Source of the DNA: Corbicula japonica
Taxonomy: Eukaryota > Mollusca > Bivalvia > Venerida > Cyrenidae
NCBI GenBank assembly: GCA_038501625.1
Contig: JAZAYU010000019.1
Location: 1,882,501 to 1,946,500 of the forward strand
Length of the DNA stretch: 64,000 bases
Direction of reading: 5' to 3'
Both the position numbers and the translations under genes were made by a program. Position 1 is the first letter of the stretch, and each line of letters begins with the position of its first letter. This document shows positions 12,996 to 25,300 of the stretch, piece after piece. The notes under the pieces are model-generated. The model made no database searches. It saw only the letters and a program-made list of their open reading frames with translations, and was not told the origin of the DNA.

Positions 12996-13416
12996 AAGAT
13001 TGATAGGACAGCCCTTAAACGTTACCATCACTGCATGACACCGGTAACGGGTTATTTTACTGAAAAAATGTACTGAATATATGAATGGGGAGACTTTTTA
13101 CGGCCGCCACAATACACAAATAGGACAACAATGAATTGCAAAGAGAGTTAGAATTTAGTTCACTTGGGTGTTGTGTTTGGATCATAATGACCCCATATGA
13201 GTAAGTTCGACTTATCAATCATGCACGGAGTTTATAAACTGCTTTATCGCTATCACCCATGCTCTTTCCTCTCTATTTGTTGTCCAGTGGGTAGGCTGTG
13301 TTTTCTGGATGTGGCAATACCTGATTTACATATTTCACTTTCCTATATCCTAAGAGTTAAAAGCACATTTGTCAATAATGTTTAACCTTGCTTATTTTGT
13401 CTGTTACGTTAAAATA

Positions 13417-13660
13417 GATGAAAAGGGACCGCGACAAATATGAAGCTAGGTTTGATTGAGCCTGCTCATGGGCAGCAATGGATATTTAGTGCATGTTATT
13501 GCCAACGCCATCTAGCGTGCGTTAAGCGCAACTCAAAATTTACACCACTGTAAAATTTCTAGAATTCCAATCAATTATAGTATGCTAATGGTAGTGAACA
13601 TGGAACCTTGAATGCGGTATTTTCCGATTAATAACATTCCATGTTTAGCGGCGCTGCTTA
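13417..13660 (+). repeat. Dispersed repeat family A, degenerate copy
   Basis: Opens with 'gatgaaaagggaccgcgaca' and keeps the 'gattgagcctgctcatgggc' and 'gaatgcggtattttccgatt' blocks in family order, with deletions. It diverges after 'ccatgtttagcggcg'. Confidence 0.6.
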
Positions 13661-14105
13661 AAGTTTCCATCCTTTCACCCCTTTGTGTGTGGAGTACCCG
13701 TTTCACAATTATCTGCAAGTGTAGCTGCCTTGAAAGGGGCTTGTCACGGGAAAAGACACACGGTTTCATGTTTTACTACATTTTTCGAAAACACTTTTTG
13801 CCGAGAAGTGCCCAATTGAAAATAAATCTGTATATAAATATTAAGCGCCGTTTTTATATTTCAAGCCATACGAAATTGTTAAAAATATATCGGCAATAAC
13901 TGCTACGAAATGTAAGTAAATTTATTACAAAGATTACTTCAAAATTAATATGTTCCAACTTAAATAAGAAAGACATCATTTATACTATGATACGTTTTGG
14001 CACCAAAACATTTATTTTGATTTTATGAAAAGAGCAATTTCAGTTTCTAAACAAAAGAAAGATGCAAACACTTGCTTTAAGTCTATTGAAAGTCTGTTTA
14101 AAATT

Positions 14106-14148
14106 GAGGGAGAGAGGGAGAGAGAGAGAGAGAGAGAGAGACAGAGGA

Positions 14149-14229
<81 letters not shown>

Positions 14230-14243
14230 TGAGAGAGAGAGAG

Positions 14244-14297
<54 letters not shown>
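14106..14297. repeat. GA/CT microsatellite of about 190 bp
   Basis: Nearly uninterrupted ga repeats with rare interruptions (acagaggagggt, aaag, gtg, gcg). The long Arg-Glu and Ser-Leu ORFs across it are artefacts of the repeat. Confidence 0.95.
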
Positions 14298-14299
<2 letters not shown>

Positions 14300-14509
14300 A
14301 CAACAAAACTTAAGACCCAGTCACTGCAAAGCACATTATCCTAAATTAGGACTCCGTGAACATATCTGCTTTTTGGCAATATCTAAGATTATAACTATTA
14401 TTGACTAAAATATTTGTTTAATCCCCCATAATGATTCCGTTTAAATCCACTTATTCTTACTTTGATTATTTACAAGAAGCGTCTTCATAACATACAATTT
14501 AAAATGGTA

Positions 14510-14612
14510 TTTGGTTCTAACGGGGAGCGAACCCTTACCGAAAGCTGCGCAAATAGCGCTACTGTAAATTTCGAATGATATTGCCTCCCTAGCGAGAAGC
14601 GAACCCGAATTC
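14510..14612 (-). repeat. Two B-box-bearing SINE fragments
   Basis: Near 14520 (cggggagcgaaccc) and 14590 (gagaagcgaacccgaa) the minus strand reads like a pol III B box, as at 12893-12995. Both fragments are short and lack an A box. Confidence 0.45.
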
Positions 14613-14681
14613 AGTAGATGGAATTAATGACACTAATAAGATAGGCGACAATTATATAAGATACTTTATGTGGTAATTGTA

Positions 14682-15476
14682 TTAGATAGGTGGTAATTGT
14701 ATATTACTCCTAGATTTGATCCTATCAGTTTGCGCTATATGTAATGTTTGTAACCAATTTTCACATTTATTCACATTATCTTCTGGCTGAATGCCACGTC
14801 TACTTCCTCGACGTTTCTGTAACTGATGCGCGTCATCTTTTGGACTTTTAATAGCGTCATCTAGCGGCGGTTTCATGTCTTCAAATTTACTCAGATTCTC
14901 AACACTAAGAGGCACTTTCTTGTTATCACCGTTACTTCTATCTGTTAAGCTATCAATTGAAGAGTCTCTGCTTAAAGCACTTTGAATGAGCTGTTTTCTA
15001 AGCAGTAACCTTGGTGACGCAAAGGGAGAAGTAATTATTGCTTTATCGGGAGAAGACAATAACGAATCCCTTGACGAAAATTGGCTACGTCTACTTTTTG
15101 GCGTTGAAGGGGGAGTTGGAGTATCAGAGTTCCGCCCATTTTCAAAAACAGATCTTCTGTCAAAAACAGGAGATGGTCCTTGGACAAAAACACGTCTTTC
15201 GTCGTCATAAGTTATTTTATTTGATCCTGTTTTTATATCGTCTGTTGTTTGTTCATATGATTCACCACTAAGAGTCTGGTTTTGTTCCGCTAATTGTGGA
15301 CACGAATTAAATCTGGATATAGACTGACTAGAACTTCTGCGATCCTGGAAGTTGTAATACTCATTTGCATATTCATCGGCGTCGAATGGCTCGTCGTCGG
15401 CCCGACTTAATTTCCTGTTAACATGTAAATGAGTGGAAATCCTTGGGGTCTCCTTGATCTTCTTCTCGTCGCTCAT
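14682..15476 (-). CDS. Single-exon gene: disordered Ser/Arg-rich protein, 264 aa
   Basis: Intact ORF starting at ATG 15476-15474 and ending at TAA 14684-14682. An in-frame TGA lies 12 bases upstream of the ATG, so the start is fixed unless there is a 5' UTR intron. The protein has no signal peptide or membrane segment. It opens with a charged stretch (MSDEKKIKETPR), then is rich in Ser, Arg, Asp and Pro, with many S/T-P sites around residues 118-160 (TPTPPSTPKSRRS, SSPDKAIITSPFASPR) that resemble proline-directed kinase targets. A basic run (QKRRGSRRG, about residue 220) precedes a more ordered C-terminus (ENWLQTLHI ... SRSNIQLPPI) that may be a conserved motif. I do not recognise the family. 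Length and varied composition make a chance ORF unlikely in this AT-rich context. It could also be the main coding exon of a gene with noncoding exons. Confidence 0.75.
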   Translation of the reverse strand: MSDEKKIKETPRISTHLHVNRKLSRADDEPFDADEYANEYYNFQDRRSSSQSISRFNSCPQLAEQNQTLSGESYEQTTDDIKTGSNKITYDDERRVFVQGPSPVFDRRSVFENGRNSDTPTPPSTPKSRRSQFSSRDSLLSSPDKAIITSPFASPRLLLRKQLIQSALSRDSSIDSLTDRSNGDNKKVPLSVENLSKFEDMKPPLDDAIKSPKDDAHQLQKRRGSRRGIQPEDNVNKCENWLQTLHIAQTDRIKSRSNIQLPPI

Positions 15477-15605
15477 TGTACTTTTTCACTTATGTACACA
15501 CATATGCAACATTCTGAAATGAATTAATACGACAGCTTGAAAATTATGAGGCTGAACCAGACACGTTTTACGCTAGGTAACAATACGCTAAACTACGTAA
15601 TTAGC

Positions 15606-15912
15606 GAGTTGATGGGTGTGTTGGAGATAAGTCAAAGAGACAACTTGAACATGTTTTCTCATTATGAAAACCTTTAGTGAAAGAGGTAGATGTGAGGTTT
15701 GTGCACCCTAGAGCGTGAGTGGCAAATTATTTTACCACTAAACGTTCAAAGGCGGCTGCCCCTTTTGAGCTGATGGGTGTGGTGGAGCTAAGCCCCAAGA
15801 CAGCTTGTACATGTTTGTTCATACGAAAACCTAAAAGGGTAGGTGAAATTTTTGTGTACCCTAGAACATAGTTTAAAACTGAGTGGCATACAATTTTACA
15901 TCTAAAGGTTCT
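15606..15912. repeat. Diverged tandem duplication, period about 161 bp
   Basis: Blocks 'gttgatgggtgtgttggaga', 'atgaaaaccttt' and 'gcaccctagagcgtgagtgg' of the first copy recur as 'gctgatgggtgtggtggagc', 'acgaaaaccta' and 'gtaccctagaac'. The small ORF across the second copy is not conserved in the first. Confidence 0.7.
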
Positions 15913-16813
15913 AGGACGGAAACCCCTCAGATTCTCGTTTTTGTTTCCTAATGGTGGTGTCTTATTTGAAAGTGACATTTACGTTCTCTTTTCCCCTCTC
16001 CTGGGTTGAGTGGGGATGCTGTGTTTTCTAAGTGTAGTTTTCCTGAAATGCATGTTTCCCTTTTTCGGAAACTGGCCTTAATTAAAATCAATCAACTATG
16101 CTAAATTTATATGAGTAGTGCTACCGTCTGATGCTTAACAAATTCAAGTATCGCAATGATTGCATGCGTAAGAATGTTAGAATGTATTATTTAAACGTGA
16201 TACGTCTTTCGGCATATAATTGAAGTAAAAGTTAAGTCATAATATGCACGGCGTAATTAATAGGTTAGAATAAAAAACACCAAATATATACATGTTGTTA
16301 ATTCTAAGACACAAATGACATTGTAATAAATAACTAATTATTGATTACCAATACAGTTATAGTAGATATAATTAGTTTCAACGCCATTTTCTATGCAGGC
16401 GCCTAATCACCAACATTATAGACAAAATGTTCAGTTATCATCGTTTAAAGAGGTTTTTTATGTTGACATCGGAATAAGGGACAAGCGTAAAATCCACTAA
16501 TGTTAATCATTCAAATGATGCTAAAGGAATGTACTTGGTCTTTCAACACATGCCGTTTGTTTGTAAACAAGCTTTAAAATGTCACTTGTATTACCCAATG
16601 CTACTGTAAACAATATTGTAATATTACACAAACATTATAATATCAGAACATTAAGACGAATTAAAGATTCGATAAATTTATTGTCACTTTTGTATGATAT
16701 AGCTGGATTTGGTTAAAGAAGTCTTTATTTAAAACACTATATGATGTAATATGACAATGAAAAGTCAATACATACATCTAAGAGATATTAAAAGCTGATT
16801 ATTCTTAATTTTA
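15913..16813. other. Intergenic stretch without recognised feature
   Basis: AT-rich DNA upstream of the 264-aa gene. No repeat copy, RNA gene or convincing ORF was seen. Confidence 0.45.
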
Positions 16814-17012
16814 TCTCCAAAACCATGATAAAAATAAACCAAAAATAAAAGTACATTTAATTTTAAAGGAATTCTGATAACAAAAATAATAAGATAGGAT
16901 TATTCAAAAGAGAGTTTGACTCCAAAGCCATGATAAAAATCAACCAAAAATAAAAGTACATGTAATTTTAAAGGAATTCTGATAACGAAAAAGATAAGAT
17001 AGGGTTATTCTA
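16814..17012. repeat. Tandem duplication, period about 105 bp
   Basis: 'tccaaaaccatgataaaaat' at 16816 recurs as 'tccaaagccatgataaaaat' at 16921, and the following 85 bases are almost identical. Recent, noncoding. Confidence 0.85.
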
Positions 17013-17164
17013 AATTGATCACGAAATTAAGTGTTCATCGGCCTTTATGACAATTTATAAAAGTCAGAAACTAATGAAAAAGAATAAATAATTAGATATA
17101 ATGCCTGCAATATTGAGAGCTGACCACCCCCCCCAATTTTGACGTTCAAGAAGAGTTGAACTTT

Positions 17165-17375
17165 GAGGCAAAATCCATGTATTCACGGTAAATCCAGATC
17201 AGACGGCACATTCGTACCGTCAGATCAGGATCTATACCGTTCGCTTTTTTTAATTATTATGTAATTTCTGATCAAAAGAACGAAAATTACAGATCCAGAT
17301 CCGACAGCTGGCTGATCTGGATCTACCCTGGTTGCGCATGCGATAAAACGCTTAAATATTGAGTAAAGATTTAAG
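17165..17375. repeat. GATC-rich palindromic MITE, family D (outlying copy)
   Basis: Contains 'aatccagatcagacggcaca', 'gtcagatcaggatctatacc' and 'gctgatctggatctaccctg' in the order typical of family D (see 29369-29594). This is the only clear copy more than 2 kb beyond the 3' end of the Tudor gene. Confidence 0.75.
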
Positions 17376-17786
17376 GATCGCGGATTTGCTTTGTTTGTCT
17401 GTTACTCGCATATAGGCTATCATTACCTTAAATAAGATTATTGAGAAATAATGGACACTTTGACAGATAATGATGGAGTTATACGTGGAATAAAGGTTAT
17501 AAGGCCAGAAATTGATTAATAGTTGAGATACAGCCTCATGGGGACCAGCTTATAACTAATCGAGTTTTGATGTATATCGTATTTAGCACTATAACGTATT
17601 TAGAACTCGTCTTTCTTATTTCATGCGATAAAGAACCCAATTTCGAGTGGTTTAATTATTTTGAAATTGAGTTTTTGTTTTAAATAGATAGAGGTGAATT
17701 TAATTTTATCTGAAACCAAACATTAAGCGACAGGGTGTGATAGTATTAGTTCATTTTAAATACGTGAGCGAGGTAAAGATTGACGA

Positions 17787-18286
17787 NNNNNNNNNNNNNN
17801 NNNNNNNNNNNNNNNNNNNNNNNNNNNNNNNNNNNNNNNNNNNNNNNNNNNNNNNNNNNNNNNNNNNNNNNNNNNNNNNNNNNNNNNNNNNNNNNNNNNN
17901 NNNNNNNNNNNNNNNNNNNNNNNNNNNNNNNNNNNNNNNNNNNNNNNNNNNNNNNNNNNNNNNNNNNNNNNNNNNNNNNNNNNNNNNNNNNNNNNNNNNN
18001 NNNNNNNNNNNNNNNNNNNNNNNNNNNNNNNNNNNNNNNNNNNNNNNNNNNNNNNNNNNNNNNNNNNNNNNNNNNNNNNNNNNNNNNNNNNNNNNNNNNN
18101 NNNNNNNNNNNNNNNNNNNNNNNNNNNNNNNNNNNNNNNNNNNNNNNNNNNNNNNNNNNNNNNNNNNNNNNNNNNNNNNNNNNNNNNNNNNNNNNNNNNN
18201 NNNNNNNNNNNNNNNNNNNNNNNNNNNNNNNNNNNNNNNNNNNNNNNNNNNNNNNNNNNNNNNNNNNNNNNNNNNNNNNNNNNNNN
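17787..18286. other. Assembly gap (500 N)
   Basis: Exactly 500 unknown bases, the usual placeholder length, so the true distance is unknown. ORFs across it have no meaning. Confidence 0.99.
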
Positions 18287-18400
18287 AGGGACAGAACGAC
18301 GGACGGACGGACAGATGGACAAAGTGATCCTATGTATCGCCATTTCTTAGAAAGGGCAACACAAAAACTGCAACAGTAGCTGTCTTTATACCAAGCTGGC
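18287..18400 (+). repeat. 3' end of an ACGG-bearing repeat, cut by the gap
   Basis: Begins with 'gaacgacggacggacggaca', the tetranucleotide run that closes pearl-like elements in this window. Its 5' part is in the gap, which such repeats may have caused. Confidence 0.55.
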
Positions 18401-18924
18401 ATTAAGTCAGACGCAAAGGCTACGCCAACTCAGGGTGAGTAAAACAGCTCAACATATTTTTTGAAATAGCCGAGCTAAAAGCCAGCTCAATTTTATGTGA
18501 AACTTGTTTTAGCAGAATATATAGTTGGAGACAAACTTCATCATGTTGGACATGATTAAAATGAAAACAACAACACAAGAAAAACCCCAAACAAGCAGTT
18601 ACATACAACAATAGTAAACTGCTATTTAACAAGTTTTGTCTAAGGAGAAATGCATCAACCAAATATGGAGACATTTACAGATATAATGCACAAAAATTTA
18701 CCACAACATTCTTATTACTTTTTTCCACAGATCTTACGTATCAAATGGTGTGTGTTTAATTTGGGGCAAGATCTGGCATAAGAATTGCTCTTAATTATTA
18801 TATATTGTTATAGGTAAACATTCTGTCTTGTATGCAACTTACATGTCTGCATCAGGACTTGGCTTTGTTTCAAACTAAGCCATTCCATTGAGTATTCACC
18901 GGGGATTATACACACAATTATTGA

Positions 18925-18930
18925 TTTATT
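18925..18930 (-). terminator. Candidate polyadenylation signal of the Tudor gene
   Basis: AATAAA on the minus strand, about 350 bases downstream of the stop codon at 19278-19280. It is the first canonical hexamer past the one that overlaps the stop. Use is inferred. Confidence 0.4.
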
Positions 18931-19277
18931 ACAGAAAAGCCAATTCAACTGTGTAAACCCCCACCTGTCACAGGCTTATCTAAGTACACTAGTTAAATGT
19001 GACAAATGCAATTAGCTAAAGGATTAACATAAACATCTCCATTTTGTTCAAGAATGTAACCCTCTGCCCTTTTGGTAGTTAAAACATGTCAAAAAAACTG
19101 TTCTGAATGTCGAAACAACTATCTAGTACCGGTAATACTTATGTTCACTAAAGTCAGAAAAACTCTGCTTTTAAAGCTGCTATTCCAAGTTCTAATATTA
19201 TAGCTGTGTTCCATCCATAATGTGTTGTCCTGTTAAAGGCAGTAAAGTCTAATGCCTCAGACTTCTGGTTCCCAGCT

Positions 19278-19381
19278 TTATTTACCACTTTTCATCACCG
19301 CAGCCATCTGAGCCTGCATACCCTCCAGTTGTTGTCTCAGAAACTCGTTCTGTAACCGCAGTCTTTCCATCTCATCAAGTC
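19278..19381 (-). CDS. Tudor gene exon 27: last exon with stop
   Basis: 104 nt, phase 1, ending in TAA at 19280-19278. Encodes LDEMERLRLQNEFLRQQLEG and MQAQMAAVMKSGK, a short amphipathic helix likely to form a coiled coil. Confidence 0.92.
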
Positions 19382-22300
19382 CTGAAAATTACATGTATGG
19401 TATATTAAAATGCTGTGAAAAGTAGACACTTTTGTATATGACAATACTCAGAAGTTGACCCTCAAATATAACAATGGTGAGAAGACTGTGGTATATGACA
19501 ATGCTGTCAGAAGTAGACTCGCGTATATTACAATGTGCTCAGAAACAGACCATGGTATATTACATTATCGCAAGTATATAAGACCTGGAATATTAACAAT
19601 GTTGTGAACCTGTAAATTCGAGATCAAGATTTTCATACCCAGCAAGGGGACTGGAGGATTAGCCAAACTTCTAAATGACTCCCCCCCCACCCCACCCCAA
19701 ACACTGCAGGGGAATATTGCATGTACATGTATATATATTTTACCTTCATTTCCATTCTCTGCAGCTTTCGCCATACCAAGTGCAACAAGATGTCCAGCTA
19801 GGTCCAGGTTTTTGGCCACATCGGTCAGTTCCAGTTCGTATACATCATTGTCTACTTTCACCACTTTGGCCTTAAGTTCCTTGTCCTGGAATTTAGACAA
19901 CTCTAGACCGGCTTGCTCCGTCCAAGCGCTGCCAACTGGAACCACTCCTGCATGAAACAGCATTGGATTAAACATAATGTAGCATGGTTTTTTGAATTTA
20001 TATGCACTTTTAGATCATGAACCATCTCAAAGCTGTTGCTTTTGAATACAGAAGAAACTTTTATCTCTTCATGGGATATGGCTGTTATCCATCGGCAAAC
20101 AGTGTAGATCCAGATCAGCTGTCTGATCAGGATCTGCAGTCAGCTTTTAGATTCATCAGGTTATTTCTGACCAAGAAGCTACCAGTGTAGATCCAGATCA
20201 GAAGGCATACCCGTCATATGTGACCCTGACCTTAAGATTTTGGCAATGTAATTGAAAAATTTAAAGTAGAATTATAAAGAAATGGTAAAGTTATTGTAGT
20301 ACAGCTTAATTTAAGACATTTTAATTGAACTTAAGTTAGAGCGTATTTTCCCACTAGCTTCCCCAATTCGTTTGTCCCCACTTTGGTCCTCCAGATTTTA
20401 ATTCACTAGATTTCCCCCGCTTGTTATTCATTGGTGTTCTCGCATAGTCTCGCGAGAATGGGTTGCAAGAAGGTTTTGAACTGAGCGGACGTGTTTTTAG
20501 TCCGTCTCGATTATTTTGAGTTTCTTTAAGAAATATGGTTTGATTTACATTGAATCATTGGATTAGGATATTTCTTGGAAGTTTTAAGGTAAATTGTTGG
20601 CTTGCTGAAATGCATATTCGGTTTATTTGATTGCAATTCGGTTTTGTAAAGTCTGCATTTTTGCACACGATTTGTATTTTTAAAACAGTTAACAGCAGAG
20701 CAGGACACTAGGGGAGTGAGGATCTTTTTGGGCAGATGGAAGTGTGTTTGGTTGTAATCCCATAGATTAGGTGAGTGACATGTATATCTGTAAGAATGTT
20801 ATTTTTGATAAATATTGTATATGCTGTATTTGCAATTAGGTAATGTCTGATTGTGTTATTTGGTTTTAAGAGATAATTGAAGACCACTGAGCTATCAAAT
20901 ATTTAATACATGAGACATATTTTCTGTTTTATTATGTGTGCAATATTATTAATTTATTCCACAGGTTATCAGTTGATCTTTAGATTGTATTTCTAAGACA
21001 TTGTTGATATTGTTATTTCAGAATCTGAACTTGCTTAGAGAACCTGTATAAACTTCCTGGATTCACTTAGAGAACATGGATATATTTAGAGTCTGTGTTA
21101 TACTTCGAACATTTCCCCTGGACTTAGTGAATTGTATTATGTTGTGAACTTTGGATCAGGATCTATATTGACTTTGAATTAGATTAGTTTAGTTTAGTTT
21201 AAACTTATTTATTTTACATCGATTGTGAAACAAGTTATTCCAACTTATATTAATCACGCTCGATGACTGCTTCCTGGGATTAGTATTTTGGGGAATATGC
21301 AGAATAAATAAATAGTGTACCACGACATGTTGTTATTCACTTATCGGCATATAGAACCCCGCAGATCAACATCTGCTACATTATAGCCAATTTTATATAT
21401 TTGAGAATGGACAGAGTTACCCCTATATATCACCCTTTCTTCTAAATTTTTAAGATTTTGGAGAATTCTAAATGAATTAAAGAAATCTATTTCAGCAGAC
21501 CGACCCCTGTCCTTGAGGTTTCTAAGTTCAAGGTTTCCTTGGTATTTTTCATATAAATTATATAAGTAAACTATCGAAACCAGCAAAACTGCTTCGAGGT
21601 TCACTCAAGTGTTCGAGGTTTTTAAGTTTTCCTTTTATTTTGGAGGCTCGAGATAAATATGCCACGCTCTGGGCCTTACCATCTAAGGAACATCGGAAAG
21701 CTAGCAAAGGCAGCCGTGTGTAGTCCTCTGTGACCGATCGCAGTAATGATAGCGGTACTTCCGTCTGGTTTCCAAAATCAACATATTCAACTTTCACAGT
21801 CTTGTCCGGGAACACCTCCAACACTGAGGCCCGGTACCACTGACCATCAACTGAGTCAAAAGAACCAGAATCAAAATAGAATATTGATAATGAAGAAATA
21901 TCATGAAATGGCAAAGCTGTAAAGTTCAGTTTTGATGACTGAGGACAGTCAAAGCAATCCCTATGAAGAGTTCTGGAATCAAAACAGAATAAAGAAATTT
22001 TAAGAAATGGCAAAGTTATAAAGTTAAGTTTTGATGATGAACAATGGACAAAGCAATCCCTATGAAGGGAAAGAATCAGAATCAATGAAGGATGTAAGCT
22101 TTTCAGTTTTCTGCATCACACCTGTCAAGAAATAGAAGATTGCAGATTTATTCAACCTCTCAGGGGTACTTATACTTAAAACCTCTTTGCTCCTTATATA
22201 CAGGTTTTATCACATATGCCAACAGTGTAGATCAGCAAGCACATCTATACGAGCCATATCCCATGGCATAAATGGTTCAATATGTTCTTAAAATATTTAA

Positions 22301-25300
22301 GGGTTAAATATATACTTCAAATATTTATCAGGTTTTGCTTTTGTATAAATGAAGAAAAGTAACAACCAATTTTCTGACTGACAAATCTACCTATTCACTG
22401 GGCAAAGTTGTATGTTTATACTGGTATATTTTTCTGATTTTACTGTAACAAGACATAAATACCTGGAAACTTGGCACAGCAGAGCTCTCCCACTTCAAAC
22501 TTCTGGTTATCTGGATTGCTGACCTCATGTTCACATTCTAACTGCATAGTGTCGCTAAGGAACTTCAAATCTTGCAAATCTGTGAACATTTATGTAAAGA
22601 TCATTAAACCCTTTTCTCTGTGGATGGGTGGATATCCCATGTCCCATATCCCATGACCCCAGCACAGATCCAGGTCAGCCTGCATGCCTTTGCAGTCTGA
22701 TTGAGGTCTATACCATTCATTATAAGTGTGAAGAAAGTTTATAAATCTAAAAGCAAACAGTTAGATCTTGATCAGACAAATGACGTGAAGGGCAACAACA
22801 AATTGAATCAGCAGCAAGTACATCTTTGTCTTGTTTGCCTTATAAACCCAGATCAGCCAGGGCTAGTCCATTATATTAAGTCAGCATGTAAAGCATTAAA
22901 CTTTTACTCCATATATACGGGTTTTAAGGTATTGCAAAAAGTATAAGTTCAGATCAACCAGCACACCATCCAATCTGGATCTATACTGGTCACATCTTGG
23001 TCAGAAATAGCAAATGAATCTAAAAGCGAACAGTGCAGATCGCCATTTCAGCCAATCAGATGCTTGAGATTTGAGACTGGTTTCCATGCTCAGTTTTATA
23101 ACCTTCAGCCCAGATGTGCAAGCTCATCTGGATCTACATTGTTCCCTTGCCCTAAAGGCTCATAAATGTAGTAAGGGATTAAGTATTCAATTAACTTACA
23201 TGTCTCATTGTAGACCTGGCAGTGGAACAGGTTAGGTCGGACAGTATTTGTGATCACCGCTGTGAACTCCTTCCCTTCGGGACGACTCTTGGCCAGGGTC
23301 TGGCTGAATACAGGCTTCCTCTCCCCTTTAGGTGGTGATGACACTTTTTTTGGCAGTGGATCTGTCACTAGTAATAAGGCATTCAGTAAATGAATCAAAT
23401 CTTGTAACCCTTTTTTTGCTTATTTACGGGTTTATTATCGCATGTGTGACCAGTGTAGTTCCAGATCAGCAGGCACATCCAATCTGGATTTACACCGGTT
23501 GCCTCTAGAGGCAGAAATAGCTTAATCTAAAAGTGATGTTAAATGATCTTGGTCGCAGTCCACAAGTTAACACATATAACACACGATTTTTGTTCTAACT
23601 TGACAGATAACAGCTTATTCATCAATTTGCATACTGGGGTAGGCAAACATACAGTTAGACAATTGGCTTTTAATAAAAATGCTATAGATTTTAGATCTTA
23701 AATTATGTCCATTTTATGCTTTACTCGTTATCTGTTAAAAACTACTGACCTGGTGAAATTGCTTTAGGGAGATGATCCACAATATCTGTGCTTGTATTCC
23801 TTGCGCCTCCACTGGCACCCAGTTCCAGTCCCAGGACTTCGCTCATTTTCCTCCCGTCTTGTATTGTAACCTCTACCTCGTATGTGTCATCTTTGATCGC
23901 GAGAGTTCGAACTGTCATTGGGTTACCAGTGATGGTCTGAAATTTCTTCAACATCTGTTCTGTCTCCGCTCCTATTCCACACAACTTACAGTGAATGGCA
24001 ATTGCAGGCAACTTGAGGAATCTGAAAGTGTTTTGTTAAAATATTTAGCGTAAATATTTAGGCAGCAGAACAGCCTTTAACTAGACTGTGTCCTCAGGAC
24101 ACTGATGCCCGAACTGCTGCAACATAATTTTTAATAACAAAGGGCCATAACTCTGGTAAAAATGGTCACAGGATAATCCTTTCCGATCATCTGCACATGC
24201 TGCTTGATCATCTGTGCAAATATGAAAGAAATCTACATTATACATGTAGTTTAGGAGGAGTTGATGCCACAAGATTTGGGGACGTACGTACGGACGAGTG
24301 CAAGTCTATATGACTCACTTTGTGGAGGCATAGAAAGTAAAGCATCCATAATTGCAAGTTTGTACTTGTGTTTACTGTCATGTTTTATAAAATAGTTTGA
24401 ATTTAAAACAATGTAAACATTAAGTTACTTAAGAGTACCCACATTCTATTAAAGGTACATATCCTATTTTTGTTCTTAAGTTACTAATAGGAAAGCAATC
24501 ATTATTTTACTATCATCAAAATACTGCAACTATCACACCAAAAATGGAAGGATTTCAATAAAAAAAAAACTTCATAAATCCTTGCTGAATCATAATTAAT
24601 TTTTTTTTCAAAACAGGTGTCTGCTGATGTCTGAACAACAAAATTATATGCCAAATATTAAGGGCTTGCCACACTCCTCCCAATTCTATTCATCGATAAA
24701 ATAAAAATCATCAAATCTCAGTAATGGCAAAATGCTGTTCAATGAAACTTTGCACAAATGAATGTTACTAATGTAACTTTATTTTGCATACAGAACGACA
24801 CTTTAGAAAAGTAAAGAAACAAAGCTAGACCTAAAAATTCCTTGAATTCTATTTGCATAAATTCACAAAAACTAAGGGATGCAGAACATAATTTTAAATT
24901 CCCTCGTGAGCGCAATGATACTGACAAGAAAATGTTGTGTACTTTGTAAAAAACTTTCAACTATTAAAAGCGAAATCAGTGATTGTCATCAGTTTACGCG
25001 ACCAGGAAATTGAAGGTCAAACACACTTTTACTAATATCTCGTAAAGTTTACATATGTAAATCACGAGGGCACAATAAATTGTTGTCAGTATCATATTAC
25101 TCATGTGGGCATTTAAAATGATGTTTTGTGTTCTTTAGTTTTTGTGAATTTATGTAAATAGAAGTTGAGGGAATTTTTTGATCTCGCTATTGTTCTTTAC
25201 TTTTCTAACGTGTCTTACCATCTGTAAAATAAAGATACATTAATAACATACATTTGTGCAAAGTTTCAATTAACAGCAGTTTGCCGTTATTGAGATTTTG

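Noticed and set aside
14025..14408. Long Arg-Glu-rich (plus) and Ser-Leu-rich (minus) ORFs
   Set aside because: They are only translations of the GA/CT microsatellite at 14106-14297.
15727..15978. Minus-strand ORF of 83 codons
   Set aside because: Spans one unit of a tandem duplication; the reading frame is not preserved in the sister unit.
17737..18402. ORFs of about 200 codons across 17787-18286
   Set aside because: They consist of N bases from the assembly gap.
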